A stretch of 64,000 nucleotides of DNA from Myoxocephalus aenaeus. Lineage: Eukaryota; Chordata; Actinopteri; Perciformes; Cottidae. The notes beneath the pieces were generated by a model. That model saw nothing but the letters and a program-made list of their open reading frames with translations. It had not been told where the DNA came from and ran no database searches. Location of the stretch: assembly GCA_038501785.1 (NCBI GenBank), contig JBAMJR010000168.1, positions 1,463,501 to 1,527,500 of the forward strand, in the 5' to 3' direction. Of this stretch, positions 43,286 through 64,000 are shown one piece after another (the first letter of the stretch is position 1; each line of letters starts with the position of its first letter). The translations under genes and the position numbers were made by a program.

Positions 43286-43520
43286 CACATTACATTACAT
43301 TTAGCTGACGCTTTTATCCAAAGAGACTTACAATAAGTGCATAACCATGAGGACAAACTCCAACAAGAATCAAGAAAGTACAATTTCTTCAATAAAGTTA
43401 AACTACAAAGTGCTATCAGTAAGAGACATTTAAGTGCTACTAAAGTGCTGCTTTCCTTATTCAAGGTGTAGTCGAAAAAGATGTGTTTTTAGTTTGTAGT
43501 GGAAGATGACAGAGAGGCCC
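43286..43520. repeat. Teleost ACATTACATT/TTTAGCTGACGC repeat, copy 1
   Basis: Starts ACATTACATTACATTTAGCT, then GACGCTTTTATCCAAAG. Matches 47750-48045 through CTTATTCAAGGTGTAGTCGA. Confidence 0.75.
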
Positions 43521-44748
43521 CGACCTGAAACCACACCATGGGCAGGTCGTGGATCGCCCGTGGCTGATTTAAGTCAGGCCTCTTTGCCACCGGCTGACTA
43601 AAAACTGCTGCCATATTGATGCAGCTCTGTCAGGAAAGAGAGTCCATTCACGGTCTACTTGTGGAAGCTAGAAAGGTTCTCCATCCATGGCACACACCAG
43701 GTGACAACCAGATGCTCTCCATAACTGCGGCATGGCTGGGGGCCGGGGCAGGGGATGTGGCGCCTGCATTGTTCGCCGTGGTTCAGGTGCAATTCCAGCC
43801 ACACGAAGCCAGCGCTTAGATAGCTACTCCTCAGGTTAGGCTAATTTACAGGGCGGGGCTCCTGACTCATAGGGCGGCTCGTAAAAGATTTGTCTCGGCT
43901 TTGACACGGTTAACCGACATCGAAGCGAACCCGTATTTGTTAAAGGCTACAATAAAAACTCCACGTTACGTTGGTTGGCTTATATCATTATATCATGCAC
44001 GTTCAACAACAAAGCAGATAGCTGTACATATTGCTTGTTGGTTCAGCATTTGTCATGTTTTGCTATATTCATCATTAATGCAGGAAAAAACCTGTAAAAT
44101 AAATCTGAGCTGCTGCTGTAGGTGAGCAGTGTGGACGTTACAGTTACTTTTGGTAGACAATCTGATCTGGAACAACGTAGAGTCTTAGTCAAACAATGAC
44201 ATCTAGTAAAAACTGTAAGGTCTAATTTTTGTTCAACAATAAAGTGCATTTACAGGGTCAGGTGCGAAACAATTATAAAAGAATACGTGTGCTGACAATT
44301 AGTTCAAGTATATATTATAATAAAACATAAATACATAATAAATAAACATTTATAACATATCTGTTCTTTTCTCTATTTTATTGCACACTTTACATACAAA
44401 AAAGTGGTACAAAACTCGGTTACACTTTTTTTTATATTAAACTTTTATCAAAAAAATATTCAAAAGTACAAACAGACATGTACACAACATAATGGTACAG
44501 AGAAAGTATGATATGAATTTAAAGAAGTAATATAAGTACTAATGATATTTAAAAAAAATAGAAGGGGAATTAATCAAATCAAATAATATTGAGTTTTAAT
44601 ATAAGTATTTTTTCAAGGGTTTACCATACCTTTTGGTAGTTTATCATTTGTCTAAGTGTTTATAGGGTTAAGAGTATTACTTTTTAAAATTCACATCAAA
44701 ATCCAAGGAAATTGGGTTTAATTTGTAAACCGCATGTCTTTATTAATG
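43521..44748. other. Intergenic, no gene seen
   Basis: Moderately GC-rich at 43540-43860 and AT-rich after 44260; only short chance ORFs. Confidence 0.5.
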
Positions 44749-44749
44749 G

Positions 44750-46015
44750 GTTCGTTCGAGATGAGCCAGATCTGCGCAGAATCGATCGCCGGCGATCGGT
44801 GTGCAATGCATGCTGGGTAGATTTGTGTCCGACTTGATCCCGACTTGCTCTGACATCATGCACACGTGGTCAACGATAATCTCACGAGAGCAAGGCGGCC
44901 GTCGATTTTAGAGCCAGGCGCCGCAGTAAGGCCCGATTCCAACCGCCACCCTCACGGACTCACGGACTTTGAGGCGCCCGTGAAGTCCTTGAGGGTTTAG
45001 TTCTGTCCCACTGTCACATCGTGGAGTGTTTGAGACTCTCAGACATGTTGACCCCTTTATGAACCCTTTCCGTAAGTCAACATTAGATGCCGACTTTGCT
45101 CAAGGGAATTACCCACAGTTCATAGCAATGTGACGTTAAACACGCAGTTCCCAATGGAAGCATGGAGACGTAAAAAAAAAGGTAAACAAAGAGACACGTG
45201 ATAAAATACCTTTACACTACAACATTACGGATTAAAGATGGAACATAAAAACACATGAAATCAGAGGAATGCAAGCAGAAATTATATTTATAATATTTAT
45301 TTACATTCATCAAACATTTCGTTTTGACAAAACAAGTAAATAGTTCATTTAAAATGACTTCTCATCTCGTGAGGAAGACGTTCAAATCATGAATAAAAAG
45401 TATAAAATAAATACACAATTGTACACGATATGTTTTATGTAGTCATGTGATGTGTTGCAGCAAAGTGCTGTAACATTCATATTCATACCATCAAGCCCTA
45501 AAGCCTCTCACACTCAACACTTAGAGGTGATCAGTGAGTCCCTGAAGGTTCAGGGTTCAGGGGACATTGGGACTGGGCCTAGCTCTTCACAGACTGCGTG
45601 GCCCAGTGCATGATGGGAAACGCCTGAGAGCTGATTGGCTCTTAGATCTGACAGCAAACACCACGTGTAGACAATCCTTATTTTATGTTTAGTTGTAATA
45701 CTTAACGCTGGATTGTTGACTATCAGTCTCATGTTTAATCTGAAAACATATCTTGTGTGGTTGATAATAATAAAGTGTATTTATACAACACACATCAAAA
45801 CCAGTAGTAATGTCTTTCACAGGCAGACATAAAAAGAACAAAGGATGCAGCTACACGCACATTTATACATAAACACATGAATAAATCCAAGCGTGATCTG
45901 TAAACTACAAGTAGCCTAAAGATCGGAACTAACAGGAAGTCACTGTTTCTGTGACTTCCTGTCACAGCCTAAAACTGTCATGACTTGACCCCAGTTTTTT
46001 TGTCACCGCCCCCTG
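44750..46015. mobile_element. Inverted-end dispersed element, copy 2, interrupted
   Basis: Reverse-complement copy of 34062-34765, in two pieces (44750-44928 and 45580-46015) separated by a younger insertion. It ends about 90 bp before the CCAAT box of the chka promoter. Confidence 0.7.
44929..45579. mobile_element. TIR element nested in the previous one, TA target
   Basis: Ends AGGCCCGATTCCAA and TTGGGACTGGGCC, with TA at 44927-44928 and 45580-45581. Copy 1 at about 34575 shows the uninterrupted sequence with a single TA. 651 bp, no ORF. Confidence 0.7.
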
Positions 46016-46100
46016 CTGCTGCCGCCTGCTCGCCGTCTGTCGGATTGCCCCTGAATGCACCGTCGAGTCTGTTTTGGGTCCTGAGGGGGCTGTGACCGAG

Positions 46101-46170
46101 CCAACCAATCAGGTCACGAGAAGGAGCACGTAAGTGTCACGTGACGCCTACAGCCCCGCCCCCTCCAGCT
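46101..46170 (+). promoter_or_regulatory. chka: Candidate chka promoter: CCAAT box, E-box, GC box
   Basis: CCAATCAG at 46105-46112, palindromic TCACGTGA at 46137-46144 (USF/MiT-type E-box) and CCCCGCCCC at 46154-46162, all within 60 bp and about 350-410 bp upstream of the start codon, in GC-rich sequence without a TATA box. Which factors bind is inference. Confidence 0.5.
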
Positions 46171-46377
46171 CCCTCGTAAAGCGGCGCGTCCTCGCTCTTA
46201 ATTCATTCCTCCTCCAGTGAGCGCTGCCTTCACAGCCGTTACTCTTCCGTCGACGCCAGAGAGACACTCCGCATCCTACCAACGACAAAAAAAATAAAAG
46301 AAACAAGAAACAACACTCTTTTTCTTTCATACATTCACAGCGAGAAAAATACATTTTGTGCCGATTAACCGACATAA

Positions 46378-61830
<15,453 letters not shown>

Positions 61831-61864
61831 GTATGTTCCCGCACAGAAACACAGTTGTGTCCAT

Positions 61865-62603
61865 TAGGGCTGGGCGGTATACCGGTTGAACGGGTATACC
61901 GTTTTCAAATTTCCATACGGTATGACATTTTCATATAGCCGTATATAGCCGTAACAACTGTTGTTGCTCTTCAGCAGGCAGCAACATTTATTGTTCACCG
62001 CTGAGGACGCAGCGGTCTGAACTACTTACTGTCATGTTCTAACTTTAGTCATGGTTCTAACTTTAGTCATGGTTCTAACTTTAGTCATGGTTATAACTTT
62101 AGTCATGGTTATAACTTTAGTCATGGTTATAACTTTAGTCATGGTTATAACTTGATAACACCAATTAATAACCCACAACTAACCCTTTTTAACAGGTAAA
62201 ACACCACGACACAGTTTGTGACAGATAAACAACGTGTAACACTAATAATTGTACATTTATAAAATTACACTGCCGAACTGCATGCTGGGTAAAGCTCGCC
62301 CACTATCACAAGAGACGGACCCTTCCGGTCTGTCTCTTCCTGTTTGTTTTTTTCACCTACATTCCCCTGGGTTCCCTCCATGTTTAGCTTCCTAACACCC
62401 TCTTTGTACCAACGTACAAACAGCTGCTCACCGCTTGCTGGCAAGTTGCGAGCGAGTTGGCCAACGAACAGCTGTTCAGTTTGCCGGCGGTCCTTTTCGG
62501 CGTTAATAAATAAATGTGTTTACTCGAAAAAGAAATACTGTGAAACCGCCAGAATCTTAAAAAATACCGTGACGTACATTTTTGGCCATACCGCCCAGCC
62601 CTA
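61865..62603. mobile_element. hAT MITE family B, complete, 8-bp target duplication
   Basis: TIRs TAGGGCTGGGCGGTATACCG and ATACCGCCCAGCCCTA; GTGTCCAT at 61857-61864 and 62604-62611 is a perfect duplication. 739 bp, no ORF. Contains a 17-bp tandem repeat (62030-62155). Confidence 0.92.
62030..62155. repeat. 17-18-bp tandem repeat inside MITE family B
   Basis: About seven units of CTTTAGTCATGGTTATAA (some TTCTAA). The copy at 54838 has two units. Confidence 0.92.
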
Positions 62604-62611
62604 GTGTCCAT

Positions 62612-64000
62612 TACTTAGAGAACATTACATGGACTTCCATTCATTTCTTGGAGCTTTCCCTCACCATAACCACTACTTGCCTAATCCCTAGAACTTAAAG
62701 ACCTCGCCATGAATTAAAATGATGTATTGTAACAGGACGGTACAGAGGACACAGAAGTTAGGGCAGCAATCACAGGCAGAGTCGGTTCTGTAGGTTTTAA
62801 ATGTTTTTAATTAAACAAACGCAAAAGAACTGAAAACTTAGCTCAGTCCAGAGCTCTATCAATCACCTACACCAACTAAACGATATCAGCCAGGCCGCTA
62901 GCCGACTTACCGGCGTAACCATATATGGTCATTTTCCTCACAGTATTTCAATGTGCCTATATTAATGTCCTTCATGAAGCGGAGACGCCTCTCTTCTCCT
63001 CTCGTCACATGTCTCTCTGCTCAGTTCCCCTCCTTGCCTTTTGTTCACCTCCCTGACGAGGAGATCAGGATCTGGTGAGTTCCCACACCTGATCCTGATC
63101 TCCTGACGAGGAGTGGGCTGGAATGTAAATGACAGCCACTCCCCTTCCCCTCAGGCCATTACAGTATGTTATGGAGGATTTGCATTTCCCAAAAAAAATG
63201 TTTTTGACTGTTTGATGGCTCCTTTCACACGGACATTCCTCAATACTCGCGTCATGAAGATCCACCGTTACGGCGTTGCTTTTTCACTTTGAACTAAACA
63301 AAATGTAGCCTTATCCCCATGTTAAAATGCCCAATGTTTACAGCCACTATATATATTGTCTCTGTTCATGACAATTGTATGAATTCGCGCAAGTTGAAAT
63401 TTTCCAACTCTGGCGAAAAATCTGCGTTGAGAAGCTCCGCCCTCATTACCGTCCTGCCGTTGCTGAACAAACTGCTGCTGGTCCTGAAGTAGCGCTGTTA
63501 GCGGCTTCATTCAGACGCTGTTGTGGGACTACGGATAATATTATGAACCCAGACACCATGGAGTTTGATGTTCCAACGTATGTGGAGTTTACACAACAAG
63601 TATGAAGCAGAACTAGTGGTTATTTCCATGGTGGATGAAGGAAAGGTAACTGTTTTTACGGAGATAAGCCACGCCCCCTTTCAGGCGCGAGTAACATTCG
63701 CAACGCGTTTGGTGTGAAGCAGCATTAGGCTTTGTAGTCACTTCCAAAAATGGCGACGGCCGAAGCCGCCCGCATCAGAAACCTGTGGGTGACTAAATAA
63801 CAAAATGTCGAAATAACAAAATTCCCAGCCTCTGTTCCGTCATGCCGGTGGTCCCTTTCTCACAGACGAAGGCTCGGCTCCGTGACATTCCGCAACAGCG
63901 AGGTGGAATGTCACGTCCCTCCCACATACAGAGCGGATAACAAGTGACACATGTAGGAAAGTTTCCAAACAGAATGCGTAGGTCCATATGCCACAGTGAC
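62612..64000. other. chka intron 5, to the right edge
   Basis: 63130-63300 repeats 60740-60920. The rest has only short unsupported ORFs; the next chka exon is not in it. Confidence 0.5.

Noticed and set aside
63322..63605. Overlapping ORFs on both strands near the right edge
   Set aside because: Short, no domain recognised; adjacent to a segment repeated at 60740, so probably repeat-derived, but not enough to name.

Overview
This is a teleost (probably percomorph) nuclear genome window. The signs are intron-split vertebrate genes with GT-AG junctions, dense CA, TA and ACT simple repeats, tRNA-derived SINEs, and fish-type mobile elements (DIRS, Tc1/mariner, hAT MITEs, LINE 3' tails, BEL/Pao gag). 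There are no prokaryotic features. I assigned exons by reading splice sites and checking that codon phase closes across every junction.

Layout. (1) 251-25760, minus strand: aminopeptidase N (anpep). Nineteen coding exons (884 codons) are visible and the last exon lies off the left edge. Its introns hold most of the mobile DNA of the left half: a DIRS retroelement with a hAT element nested in its recombinase gene (about 780-4770), a LINE fragment (5705-6663), a BEL/Pao gag remnant (12745-14260), a foldback of ACT triplet repeats (14400-16350) and a SINE (21555-21790). (2) 25761-32672: the anpep promoter, CA and 17-bp tandem repeats, then an element of about 3.7 kb (27473-31159). This element has terminal inverted repeats, is inserted in a CA repeat, and carries a spliced 107-codon BEN-domain gene. 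A hAT element with its own target-site duplication is nested in it. (3) 32673-37506, minus strand: a two-exon F-box protein gene (383 aa). Its intron holds a Tc1/mariner element with a DD37E transposase broken by one frameshift. (4) 37507-46100: intergenic, mostly repeats. It includes a complete Tc1/mariner element with an uninterrupted DD36E transposase (40022-41242) and a TIR element whose empty site can be read in another copy in the same window. (5) 46513 to beyond the right edge, plus strand: choline kinase alpha (chka), five coding exons visible, with introns containing MITEs, minisatellites and two near-perfect hairpins.

The three host genes act separately: anpep is a type II membrane zinc exopeptidase, the F-box protein is a presumed SCF ubiquitin-ligase substrate adaptor, and chka catalyses the first step of phosphatidylcholine synthesis. 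The most unusual objects are the BEN-carrying TIR element, the intact DD36E transposon, the UG-repeat 3' splice site of anpep exon 17, and the two hairpins in chka introns.
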